DNA of 64,000 nt from Haematobia irritans (lineage: Eukaryota; Arthropoda; Insecta; Diptera; Muscidae). The notes beneath the pieces were generated by a model, which ran no database searches, was not told where the DNA came from, and saw only the letters and a list, made by a program, of their open reading frames with translations. Location: NCBI RefSeq assembly GCF_050003625.1, contig NC_134397.1, positions 191,725,063 through 191,789,062 of the forward strand, read 5' to 3'. How positions within the stretch are numbered: position 1 is the first letter of the stretch; each line of letters starts with the position of its first letter. The translations under genes and the position numbers were made by a program. Positions 22,466-32,365 of this stretch are shown in pieces.

Positions 22466-22665
22466 GAAATTTTTTTCCTTATCCAAAGTCGATAAACTTT
22501 TCAATGAAGTCGTCTTGTCCTTATAATTAAGTGATTCGACTTAAAAATTGGTATAATCATATGAAAAAAACTTTTTTAGACCAAGGTCAACTTGACTTAA
22601 TTCAGAAAAATTCTTTAAACTTAATGAATTTTTTTGTCTTTTTGCATCTTGACTACAAAGCCAAA

Positions 22666-23646
22666 AATCCTTCCAATTTTTTGATACCATTTCGGTAGTA
22701 CTTCTTCGGTTTTGCCTCAAAATAGGCCTCAGTTTCGGCCAAATTTTTTTCCTGCGAGCATCCTTTTGAGGTCTGAGAACAAGAAAAAGTCGCTGGGGGC
22801 CAGATCTAGAGAATACGGTGGGTGGGGAAGCAATTCGAAGCCCAATTCATGAATTTTTGCCATCGTTCTCAATGACTTGTGGCACGGTGCGTTGTCTTGG
22901 TGGAACAACACTTTTTTCTTCTTCATATGGATCCGTTTTGCCGAGATTTCGACCTTCAAACGCTCCAATAACGCCATATAAAAGTCATTGATGATGGTTT
23001 TTCCCTTCTCAAGATAATCGATAAAAATTATTCCATGCGCATCCCAAAAAACAGAGGCCATTACTTTGCCAGCGGACTTTTGAGTCTTTCCACGCTTCGG
23101 AGACGGTTCACCGGTCGCTGTCCACTCAGCCGACTGTCGATTGGACTCAGGAGTGTAGTGATGGAGCCATGTTTCATCCATTGTCACATATCGACGGAAA
23201 AACTCGGGTGTATTACGAATTAACAGCTGCAAACACCGCTCAGAATCATCAACACGTTGTTGTTTTTGATCAAATGTGAGCTCGCGCGGCACCCATTTTT
23301 CACAGAGTTTCCGCATATCCAAATATTGATGAATGATATGACCAACACATTCCTTTGATATCTTTAAGGCCTCTGCTGTCTCGATCAACTTCATTTTACG
23401 GTTATTTAAAATCATTTTGTGGATTTTTTGATGTTTTCGTCAGTAACCACCTCTTTCGGACGTCCACTGCGTTCACCGTCCTCCGTGCTCATTTCACCAC
23501 GGTTGAATTTTGCATACCAATCAATATAGTTGATTTCCCTGGGGCAGAGTCCGGAAACTCGTTATCAAGCCAAGTTTTTGTTTCCACCGTATTTTTTCCC
23601 TTCAGAAAACAGTATTTTATCAAAACACGAAATTCCTTTTTTCCAT
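22666..23646 (-). pseudogene. mariner transposase pseudogene, copy B
   Basis: The start codon is at 23644-23646, with the same A6 run and early TGA as copy A. A further frame change occurs before MILNNRKMKLIETAEALK (23415). From there 228 codons are open to 22729 and include all three catalytic regions: TMDETWLHHY, FHQDNAPCHKS and SLDLAPSDFFLF (DD34D). Downstream a 20-bp deletion after KKFG shifts the frame, and the C-terminal end is lost. Non-functional. Confidence 0.87.
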
Positions 23647-23822
23647 TTTTTCACAATAATAAAAGTTTATTCACAAAAGACGCTCTATCTCACAAACTAA
23701 TTGACCTACAGACGTCAAATTTTGACACGAATCATTTGAAGGTTGGTACTATATAAAAATAATATGAATTTAATCTAGTGACGCCATCTATGTGTCAGAC
23801 CGGGAACTTATCAGCCAACCTG
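22666..23822 (-). mobile_element. mariner element, irritans subfamily, copy B (3' end truncated)
   Basis: The 5' inverted repeat (ACCGGGAACTTATCAGCCAAC on the plus strand) is at 23797-23822. The element stops at about 22666 in the last codons of the transposase, without a second inverted repeat. It is closely similar to copy A over its length. Confidence 0.87.
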
Positions 23823-23930
23823 ATATTTGAATTCTGCGCTTCTTTGTCTCGAAATCGATTTCAAAATAATTAGAGTAAAGACAACATCTTTGGAATTGGT
23901 CATGCTTTTTGTTTGAGTGTAGGAATTACT

Positions 23931-24267
23931 AAAAATCATGTGGCAGGCGAAAGCTATCGACACTTTAGGGTTCTCGTTAAGTCCCTGTGGACAACGAACT
24001 CAACGTGAGATCATTTCACAGCCAAATCTGATACTGCGAGGCAGTTTCTATGTTGATTTGGAAAGATCATGTGGTTGATACCCTGAACGTAAAAACTGTC
24101 AACGCGATAGGTGCTTCGATTTAAGTAACACAAGTTTTATAGTGAGATGTTCGACACTGATTACGCTAAATTCGAGGGTGTTATGCCTTTCTTTTGACAG
24201 AAACCAATAAAATTTATTTAAAATATTAAACTGAGTTCAAGTAAATAACAGACCGATTTCATAAAGA
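23931..24267 (+). other. intron without clear features
   Basis: About 340 bp in which I see no repeat, ORF or structural signal. Confidence 0.3.
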
Positions 24268-25383
24268 ACAAGTAAGAAAAGTCTAAAGTCGGGCGGGGCC
24301 GACTATATTATACCCTGTTAGTAAAAAAATATGGGAAAATTTTAATCTGAACCAATTTTGAGTCAACTTCGCAAAAGTGTATTTATGATTTATCGGTCGA
24401 TAGATATGTATTAGAAATAAAGGAAAATTTGAGTAACTTTTACAAGTTTTCGACTTAGCAGTGCGATTTTATAAGCAAAATTTAGGTATTTTGGCCATTT
24501 TTGCCCAAATCGGAAAAACATATATATGGAAGCTATATAGAAATCTGAACCGATTTCAACCAAATTTGACATGCATACTTAGTATTTTAATTCTTCTCCC
24601 TATGCAAGATTTCACATAAAACGGACTACAACTTTGACGTCTGTGGTCATATGACGGAAAATCGGGCAAAAGATATATATGGGATCTATATCTAAATCTG
24701 AACCGATTTCATCCAAAATTTCAATCAAATTAGGCTAAAACTCTGGCTTCTGGGCCATATAAGTCCATATCGGGCTTAAGATATATATGCGAGCTATAAC
24801 TCAATCTGAACCGATTTCAAACAAATTTGGCACACCTGACTATAGTACTTATAGTTCTCATGGTGCAAAATTTCAAGCAAATTAGAGTAGAACTCTGGCT
24901 TCTGGGGTCATATAAGTCCATATCGGGCGAAAGATATATATGGGAGGTATATCTAAATCTGAATCGATTTCAATCAAAATTTTTCGCACTTGACTATACG
25001 CTCAAGTGTCAAGTTTGTGTAAAATTTCAAGCAAATCAGGGTAAAAGTCTGGCTTCTGGTTCCATATAAGTCCATATCGGGCGAAAGATATCTATGGGAG
25101 TTATATCTAAATCTGCACCGATTTCTTCCAAAAGCAATAGGGTTCTATTATGACCCAAAATAGGAACTTGAAGGCGATTGGACTTAAACTGCCACCTAGA
25201 CTTTGATCACAAAAATGTGTTCACAGACAGATGGACGGACGGAAAGACGGACATGGTTAGATCCCTGAGTCGATCTGAGCATTATTGCCAAAGACACCAT
25301 GTGTCTATCTCGTCTCCTTTTGGGTGTTGCAAACATATGCACTAACTTATAATACCCTGTTCTACAGTGTGGCGCAGGGTATA
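24268..25383 (+). repeat. E4-family element, copy b (complete)
   Basis: The head ACAAGTAAGAAAAGTCTAAAG with hairpin AGTCGGGCGGGGCCGACT is at 24268-24303. Tandem units with ATATATGGGAGCTATATCTA run to 25130, then a GACGGACGGAAAGACGGAC stretch, and the tail hairpin ATACCCTGTTCTACAGTGTGG/GCAGGGTATA ends at 25383. About 1.1 kb. It is followed directly by AAAAAG, in keeping with insertion at an A run. Confidence 0.7.
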
Positions 25384-25387
25384 AAAA

Positions 25388-25610
25388 GTGATCTTTGACT
25401 ATGATATGGTACCGACTCAAAATTCTTCACACGTCAATGCCAAATTGGTTCAATTTGATTACAAACTGCTGCCACATCTACCCTATTTTCCTGATTTTAA
25501 CCAATGTCACTTTTCGTCATGGAGCCTATTTTGCAACTCTCGGGGAAATCTATTGTTCAAACGTCTTAGAAAGCATAACAGAGACACTACCATATATTAA
25601 AAAACAATAA
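25388..25610 (+). pseudogene. mariner transposase relic (second/third catalytic region)
   Basis: The reading SSHVNAKLVQFDYKLLPHLPYF, then PDFNQCHFSSWSLF and RGNLLFKRL, resembles the NASSHTS...LLPHPPYSPDL.PCDFFLF region of mariner transposases with many substitutions. A short, old fragment, probably of a different subfamily from copies A and B. Confidence 0.5.
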
Positions 25611-25633
25611 ATAAATTTTCCAAAACTGTTTTT

Positions 25634-25700
25634 GGTACTCTCCACCATAGGATGATGTGCGAGTATAATAAATTCGTTATTCTATTTGTAATACATGGAT
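25634..25700 (-). repeat. E3 tail fragment
   Basis: ACTCTCCACCATAGGATGATG with TAATAAATTCGTTATTCTATT matches the hairpin-bearing tail of E3 elements. Confidence 0.5.
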
Positions 25701-26355
25701 ACCAAAATTATCGCCTGTATTATCTGTATTATACTAAACCGATCACCAATCTTTTAAAACATTCTGACATTTTGTATTCGTTTGAGCCCCCTGAAATTTT
25801 GTTATATACCATATTTTGTTATTTTGTTAATTTCAAACATTGACATGGAATTTTATTGGGTATTTTCGGACTAAATTAGGGATTTTTGGGGACGAAATCA
25901 CCCTGATTTGGGGAAGACTTCGTAAAATTCTGGCAACACTGGCCCAAAATGCCCCAGGCGCAAAAGTCTTGATATCCCAAGATTTTGGTGGTCATTGAAA
26001 TGATGGTCGACAGAAATGAAGCTGGGGACGGCGGCCCACATCAGTACCAACGCCAATTAAAGGTATACATTTTCATATGACCCCTTTGACCATAATAAGC
26101 GCTAATTTTTTTGTTCGTGTGTATCGATGAGATCTAGGACTCTTGGCGTTCACTTTTCGGAGTATTTCTGATGTTGCTTCCTTTTTTTGTGGTCCACTTT
26201 TTGGACCCGATACACTACTGGCAGTATCACGGTAACGAGCAACGAGAAACAAAAGAAATTTTCACATTTAAATGCTGGAGGGTTCTATCGATAGCCACAC
26301 ACAAAAAAACAAAATTTTCTGATTCAATCACGGAATTAATTGATCCAATTATTTT
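25701..26355 (+). other. intron without clear features
   Basis: Mostly unique. AATTCTGGCAACACTG near 25930 recurs near 56000, so a short shared repeat exists, but I cannot delimit it. Confidence 0.3.
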
Positions 26356-26447
26356 TATACCCTCCACCATAGGATGGGTGGAGGGTATTCCGTTTATAAC
26401 CCCATAAAGTATATATATTATGGGTCGTGGTGAAATTCTGAGTCGAC

Positions 26448-27021
26448 CAGAGATGGTCTGTATCAAACTTTTTTAGGTTTGCGACTGTCGCAAAGTTGTA
26501 AACGTCGTAAACGTCACATACGCGTCGTAAATGTAGAAAAAGTAACAAAAGTCGCAAACTCCAAATACTTTAGTCGCGTCAGCTAGGCAGCGAATTCGAT
26601 GATATCCAAGACGATGGTATGTGCGAAGAAGTTTCAATTCTTAGGAATGTTCATAATTTTCGGTTTTAGTCCCCACATTTTTCCTATGGCCTTTTGCACA
26701 AGTACAGGATAACCGTGGATTTTCTCGTCCTTTCTTAGGTTTAAGTTCAGTCTCCTGTCCAATATAACCCCAAGGTATTTTGCACACTCACCAACGGGAA
26801 TTTCGATACCACCTAAGAAAATAGGCTTGACCATGGGAAAACTTTCAGAAATTTCTGCAGAAACTCACAGCGAATTTTGTCAAACTAAATTAAAAAATGT
26901 TCAGGATTTCTTCTATTCAAAATTTGGTTTTCTACAGTAGGTTTACGACTTTTGCGACATACGTATTATACCGTCGCAAATGTATGTCGCAAAAGTCACA
27001 GTTTGTGACAGGCGAACCCTG
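26448..27021. mobile_element. hAT-like MITE with 8-bp target duplication
   Basis: Flanked by perfect 8-bp repeats GAGTCGAC at 26440-26447 and 27022-27029, inside an E3 tail whose uninterrupted form is seen elsewhere. Ends are CAGAGATGGTCTGTATC and, complemented, CAGGGTTCGCCTGTCAC: imperfect inverted repeats with the CAG...CTG ends of hAT elements. It has palindromic GTCGCAAA/TTTGCGAC motifs near both ends and contains a LINE fragment. 574 bp, no transposase. Confidence 0.8.
26634..26834 (-). pseudogene. non-LTR retrotransposon reverse-transcriptase fragment
   Basis: The minus-strand frame contains GECAKYLGVILDRRLNLNLR, the conserved motif (K-Y-L-G-V-x-L-D) at the C-terminal side of the reverse-transcriptase domain in Jockey/R1-like LINEs, preceded by FLGGIEIPV. 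It lies inside the hAT-like MITE. About 67 residues, with no other LINE sequence around. Confidence 0.65.
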
Positions 27022-28164
27022 GAGTCGACCTAAGCATGTCCGTCCGTCCGTCTGTTGAAATAACGCTAACTTCCGAACGAAACAAGCTATCAACTTGAAA
27101 CTTGGCACAAGTAGTTGTTATTGATGTAGGTCAAATGGTATTGCAAAGGGGCCATATCGGTCTACTTGTACGTATAGCCCCCATATAAAGGGACCCTCAG
27201 ATTTTGCTTGTGGAGCCTCTAACAGAAGCACATTTCATCCGATTCGGCTGAAATGTGGTACATGGTGTTAGTATATGGTCTCTAACAACCGTGCAAAAAT
27301 TGGTCCTCATCGGTCCATAATTATATATAGCCCCCGTATAAACCGATACCCAGATTTGGCTTGCGAATCCTCAAAGAGAAGCAAATTTCATCCGATCCGG
27401 ATGAAATTTGGTACATGGTGTTGATATATGGTCTCTAACAACCATGCAAAAATGGTCCACATCGGTCCACAATTATATGTAGCCTCCATATAAACCGATC
27501 CTCAGATTTGGCCTGCGGAGCCTCAAAGAGAAGCAAATTTCATCCGATCCGCTTGAAATTTGATACATGATGTTGGTATATGGTCTCTAACAACCATGAA
27601 AAAATTTGTTCACATCGGTCCATAATTATATATAGCCCCCATATAAACCGATCCCCAGATTTGGCTGGCGGAGCCCCTAAGAGAAGCAAATTTCATCCGA
27701 TCCGCTTGAAATGTGGTAAATGATGTTGGTATATGGTCTCTAATAACCATGAAAAAATTGGTTCACATCGGTCCTTAATTATATATAGCCCCCATATAAA
27801 CCGATCCCCAGATTTGGCTTGCGGAGCCCCAAAGAGAATCAAATTTCATCCGATCCGGCTGAAATTTGGTACATGGTGTTGGTATATGGTCTCTAACAAA
27901 CGTGCAAAAATTGGTCCACATCGGTGCCCAATTATATACAGCCCCCATATAAACCGTTCTCCAGATTTGACCTCTGGAGCCTCTTGGAGGAGCAAAATTC
28001 ATCCGATCCGGTTCAAATTTGGAACGTGGTGTTAGTATATGGCCGTTAACAACCATACCAAAATTGGTCCATATCGGTCTATAGTTATATAGCCGATCCC
28101 CAATCACACAAAAATTGGTCCATATCGGTTCATAATCATGGTTGCCACTCGATCCAAAAATAAT

Positions 28165-28575
28165 CTACCAAAATTTTATTTTATAGAAAATTTTGTCATA
28201 ATTGTATTTCTATAGAAAAATTTGTCAAAATTTTATTTCTTTATAAAATTTTGTCAAATTTTTATATCTATAGAAAATTTTGTTAAAATTTTATTTATAT
28301 AGAAAATTTTGTTAAAATTTCAATTCTATAGAAAATTTTGTCAAAACTTTACTTCTATTGAAATTTTTGTCAAAATTTTATTTCTATAGAAAATTTTGTT
28401 AAAATATAATTTTGTATAAAATTTTGTCAAAATTTTATTTCTAAAGGAAATTTTGTCAAAATTTTATTTCTATAAAATTTTTTTTGAAAATTTTATTTCT
28501 ATAGAAAATTTTGTTAAAATTTTATTTCTTTAGAAAATTTTGTCAAAATTTTATATCTATTGAAAATTTTGTCAA
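28165..28575 (-). repeat. 29-bp AT-rich satellite patch (reverse of the 59.5-kb array)
   Basis: About 14 degenerate copies of TTTCTATAGAAAATTTTGTC/AAAATTTTA, the complement of the large array at 59546-62248. Confidence 0.75.
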
Positions 28576-28615
28576 CTGAATTATATAAGTATTTGATCAA
28601 TCTTGTTTGATTTAA

Positions 28616-29909
28616 CCCTTTCACTACCGATGTCCACTTAGAAGGACATTCGAAAAAGGCACCGAATTTTATTTTCCGACTTAATTTTGATTTATTTCTC
28701 GATGTTATTTTAAAGTAGAGGTTAGGTTAGGTTAGGTTATGTGGCAGCCCGATGTATCAGGCTCACTTAGACTATTCAGTCCATTGTGATACCACAGTGG
28801 TGAACTTCTCTCTTATCACTGAGTGCTGCCCGATTCCACGTTAAGCTCAATGACAGGGGACCTCCTTTTTATAGCCGAGTCGGAACGGCGTTCCACATTC
28901 CAGTGAAACCACTTAGAGAAGCTTTGAAACCCTCAGAAATGTCACCAGCATTACTGAAGTGGGATAATCCACCGCTGAAAAACTTTTTGGTGTTCGGTCG
29001 CAGCAGGAATCGAACCCACGACCTTGTGTATGCAAGGCGGGCATGCTAACCATTGTACCACGGTGGCTCCCACCGGTAGAGGCTTTTATCTAAATAAGCT
29101 ATAAATATTGTCCATATTGGTGAGGTCTAAAATACATTTTTATAAACTTCTTTCACAAAAACGAAAAATACGAAAATTTGAAACAATTTTTGTATTGTAT
29201 GTTTCTAGTAAATGGGCATTTATACAAAAACTATAGCTGATACTTTTACATGTTCTTTGTTGTATTTTTTCTCACACTTTGAAAGATATTATAGGCCAAA
29301 TAGCGCTTATTTTCGTAAGGCTTAGTCACAATTCAAGAATCAAGTTTTCAGAAGAAGCTCATATAGCTCTTGAAGTAATTGAGGTTGATTTTCAAAATGA
29401 CAATTTTTGTTCTACATGCTATTAGTAAAAGTAAAAACAGAATAAAAATAAAAGTTTTTATCATTAGGTTTATGTCGGTAGTGAAAGGGTTAAAGTAGAT
29501 GATTTTATCTAAATAAGCTATAAATATTGTCCATATTGGTGAGGTCTAAAATACATTTTTATAAACTTCTTTAACGAAAACGAAAAATACGAAAATTTGA
29601 GACAATTTTTGTATTGTATGTTTCTAGTTAATGGGCATTTATACAAAAACTATAGCTGATACTTTTACATGTTCTTTTTTGTATTTTTTCTCACACTTTG
29701 AAAGATATTGTAGGCCAAATAGCGCTTATTTTCGTAAGGCTTGGTCACAATTCAAGAATCAAATTTTCAGAACAAGCTCATATAGCTCTTGAAGTAATTG
29801 AGGTAGGATTTCAAAATGACAATTTTTGTTCTACATGCTGTTAGTACAAGTAAAAACAGAAGAAAAATAAAAGTTTTTTATCACTAGTTTTATTTCGGTA
29901 GTGAAAGGG
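28616..29909. mobile_element. piggyBac-type MITE with internal tandem duplication
   Basis: Starts CCCTTTCACTACCGA after TTAA (28612-28615) and ends TCGGTAGTGAAAGGG before TTAA (29910-29913): piggyBac-style ends and target site. A third end-like copy of TCGGTAGTGAAAGGG followed by TTAA lies at 29475-29493. From each internal TTAAAGTAGA (28710 and 29490) a unit of about 420 bp follows, so the right part is duplicated with the junction at TTAA. A SINE (28722-29075) sits in the first unit. No transposase. Confidence 0.75.
28722..29075 (-). mobile_element. tRNA-derived SINE, copy S3
   Basis: Full-length, reversed, with a GTTAGGTTAGGTTAGG tail at the left and the tRNA-like head at the right. The short direct repeat GTAGAGG flanks it (28715-28721, 29076-29082). 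It splits the first unit of the piggyBac-type MITE; the second unit shows the empty site in slightly diverged form. Confidence 0.87.
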
Positions 29910-29913
29910 TTAA

Positions 29914-30176
29914 TATATACCACGTATGGACTTACATACAATTTAGAAGACGATGTTAGGAGGTTTTAAGATACCTTGCCATCGGCAAGCGTTACCGCAA
30001 CTTAAGTAATTCGATTGTGGATGGCAGTGTTTCGAAGAAGTTTCTACGCAATCCATGGTTAGGTTAAAAGTTAAAGTGGCAGTCCGATTAAGATTCAGGC
30101 TCACTTGGACTATTCAGTCCATTGTGGAGGGTACATAAGCTTCGGCCTGGCCGAACTTACGGCCATATATACTTGT
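29914..30176 (-). repeat. E3 head fragment (copy f) with SINE tail inside
   Basis: ATATATACCACGTATGG through the head palindrome TTCGGCCTGGCCGAAC and ATATATACTTGT. A SINE tail piece (30056-30122, GGTTAGGTTAAAAG...CAGTCCATT) interrupts the CCATGGTGGAGGGTAC motif. Confidence 0.6.
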
Positions 30177-30339
30177 TTAAGATTCAATTAAGACAATTGG
30201 AAAATTGTTCGTGACATTTTTTTCTTTGCACTTCTAGTCAAATAAGATGCTTGAATTCAATCACGGATAACCTTATTTCTGACTGCCAGAGATCAAAATG
30301 GTTTTGTAAGCTTGTAAGCAATAAAATGAACAGGCACTG

Positions 30340-30670
30340 GAATACATTTGTCAGCTGTCCCTCTGTCTGTTGAAACCACTCTAACTTCCAAACGAATCAA
30401 GCTCTCGGTTTGAAAATGGGTACAAGTTTTTGTTACGGATGGTAGGGGCCATATATTTAAGCCATTATACCTAAAAGCCCCCATATAAACCAATAAGAAG
30501 ATTTGTCTTCTGGATCCTCCTGAAAAAGTAATTTTTATCTGATCTGGATGAAAGTTGCTATGTAATGTAAGTCAAAAATTGGTCCATACTTACATATAGC
30601 TCCAATGTAAACCGATCCTCAGATTGACTTCGGGAGTGTCCAAATTCCATCTGATCCGGTTGATATATAC
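30340..30670 (-). repeat. diverged E3 fragment (copy g)
   Basis: TCTGTCTGTTGAAACCACTC, then AAAGCCCCCATATAAACCAA and AATGTAAACCGATCCTCAGA are recognisable E3 motifs with many differences; an older copy. Confidence 0.45.
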
Positions 30671-31892
30671 TTGTTTTTGTATAAGTTTTACCAATAGCAA
30701 TTCACCTAAAATCCACAGTGTCTGGACATCTGCTTACTAACACACATAATATTTTGACCAATAGTTTGGGTCAATGCAGAGGCATGAAAAATACACTACC
30801 ATTTATTCGCCTGAGCGAAGAGGTGGTTCTTGTATGGGATGGAGGAGGCATAACAAAGCAATTGCTTTTGCAAAATGTGTAGCTTGTTGAATCATTTATT
30901 ATTTCAACAATTTCATAACAGAACAACACCAATGCCTTCGTTGTTAGAGAGGGAGAGAAAGTGTGACATTCACAACCATCCACGAAAACATTCACCCACA
31001 TCCACACAATTACTAACGCATAACATCACGACACTTCAATATATGCATGTATGTATGAATGGGGAGAGACGGACAAAGTAAATAAATTGTGAAGGATTAC
31101 ATTAAATGATGATCCTTTGTTATTATACTCATGTGTGCACTTACACATCCATACAAACTCGGACACACACACACAAGAGGAGGAAAATCATATGAAGATT
31201 CTTAGGACAAGAGTTTGCTGGCATGTTCACTGTGCCTTAGATATATGAACATAGATGTGTTTGTGTGTGCGTGTGTGTGAATGTATGGGTGTAAACGAAT
31301 GAGTATTTGTATTTACATTGGTATGTGAATTGTGCTATGAGTGTTGTTTGACCATTACCCAGTCTTTCGAGTAAGTTTGTGTGGAATTAAATCGAGCGAA
31401 CGTTTATTTGTTATGTTCACATTATTGTCAGCACTAACTCGTTTGCTTGGTCGACTGGTAGTGGCTATGTCGATTGGATTGGATGCACAGTTTGTGTCTT
31501 TCATTCAATCCTCGTTTTTTCTCCACACATTCTGTTATATCAGTTTTTTTCTCTTTGGTTTGATTGTTTGTTAGTGGGAGTTTGTTTATTTGTAGTTCCA
31601 TTTGATTTATTATGCCTTGCCACTTCTCTTCCATGAATCTATCTTTGGAGCTCTCCTTCAAAAGTTCATTTCATGCGAATGAATCATTTTTAATGGTTTC
31701 ACAAGTGTACTTGTATTTGAAAATTGAATTTTTTGTAGGAGTTTTTTTTTTTTTTTGATGATTGCGTTTCCTTCTCACTACTATTTCACACTAGCCCTGT
31801 CTGGTGCTATGACGATGAATTGTATTGCGTATGATTAAATATAATAAATATGCGTAAATGTTGATTCGTGTTTTTTTTGCTTATCTTTTCAG
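30671..31892 (+). other. intron before exon D
   Basis: Largely unique sequence with TG/CA-rich microsatellites (about 31130-31300) and T-rich runs near 31740. No ORF or repeat family recognised. It ends in the acceptor TTATCTTTTCAG at 31881-31892. Confidence 0.4.
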
Positions 31893-31957
31893 GAAACTGT
31901 GTGGTCCAGAGGCCTCGTCAATCGGATCAGCTTATTCGTGAAGGAACCGGAAAGAGA
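31893..31957 (+). CDS. Gfrl: Gfrl-like receptor, exon D (65-nt exon)
   Basis: The acceptor CTTTTCAG ends at 31892 and the donor GTAAGT starts at 31958. Two bases complete the codon begun by exon C (Arg), then NCVVQRPRQSDQLIREGTGKR, ending in phase 0. The single cysteine and the basic ending RGTGKR-like segment lead into the second cysteine module. It lies between introns of 22.5 and 5.6 kb. Recognised by consistent phases and good splice sites; being short, it is the exon with the least internal coding evidence. Confidence 0.7.
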
Positions 31958-32182
31958 GTAAGTTGAAAAAAGAGTAAATTTAATGTAAAAAAAAGGGTAA
32001 CAAATCTGAAAATGAATTTCGCATAAAGAAACATTTTAAATGTTTAAAAAGACGTATAATGTGTTTTTGTTTGTTAGAATTCACGCAGTTAAAACACACG
32101 GAAAAATTAAAATGAGCCAACGAAACTTGCTCATGTACTAGAGTGGCCTTTTGTATTTCTGGATTAGAGAAGAAAAACATAT

Positions 32183-32345
32183 ATTAATTATAGAAAATAC
32201 CTTTATTGTTTTTCAAAATATTTCCCATTAAGATCTATACATGTTTGCATGCGTGTGAAGCAATTGTTGAAGAACCTTTGTCGCTCATTCATTCTGAACG
32301 CATCAACCGCTTCTTCAGGTGTCGAACGTTAACCTATTACGTACG
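32183..32345 (-). pseudogene. mariner transposase relic, C-terminal end
   Basis: The minus strand reads VDAFRMNERQRFFNNCFTRM, then QTCIDLNGKYFEKQ and TAA, which is the usual C-terminus of one mariner subfamily. It is a different subfamily from copies A and B. It may belong to the same relic as 34097-34375, separated by the DD37E and E2 insertions. Confidence 0.6.
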
Positions 32346-32365
32346 GTTATAAAAATAAGTCATTA

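Larger units (their letters stand above)
22466..23930 (+). repeat. E7 element fragment (copy d) split by mariner copy B
   Basis: TCGATAAACTTTTCAATGAA to GCATCTTGACTACAAAG (to about 22660) is the E7 middle; AATTCTGCGCTTCTTTGTCTC onward (23830-23930) is its right end, finishing at a T/G-rich GTTTGAGTGTAG. The mariner copy and a missing middle part lie between. Confidence 0.5.
26356..28135 (-). repeat. E3-family element, copy e, carrying a hAT-type insertion
   Basis: The tail hairpin TATACCCTCCACCATAGGATGGG is at 26356. Seven or so units of about 155 bp follow (CATATAAACCGATCCCCAGA, CTCTAACAACCATG...). Similarity stops at about 28135, before a satellite patch. The head may be the piece at 29914-30176. 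A hAT-like MITE is inserted at 26448-27021. Confidence 0.65.
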
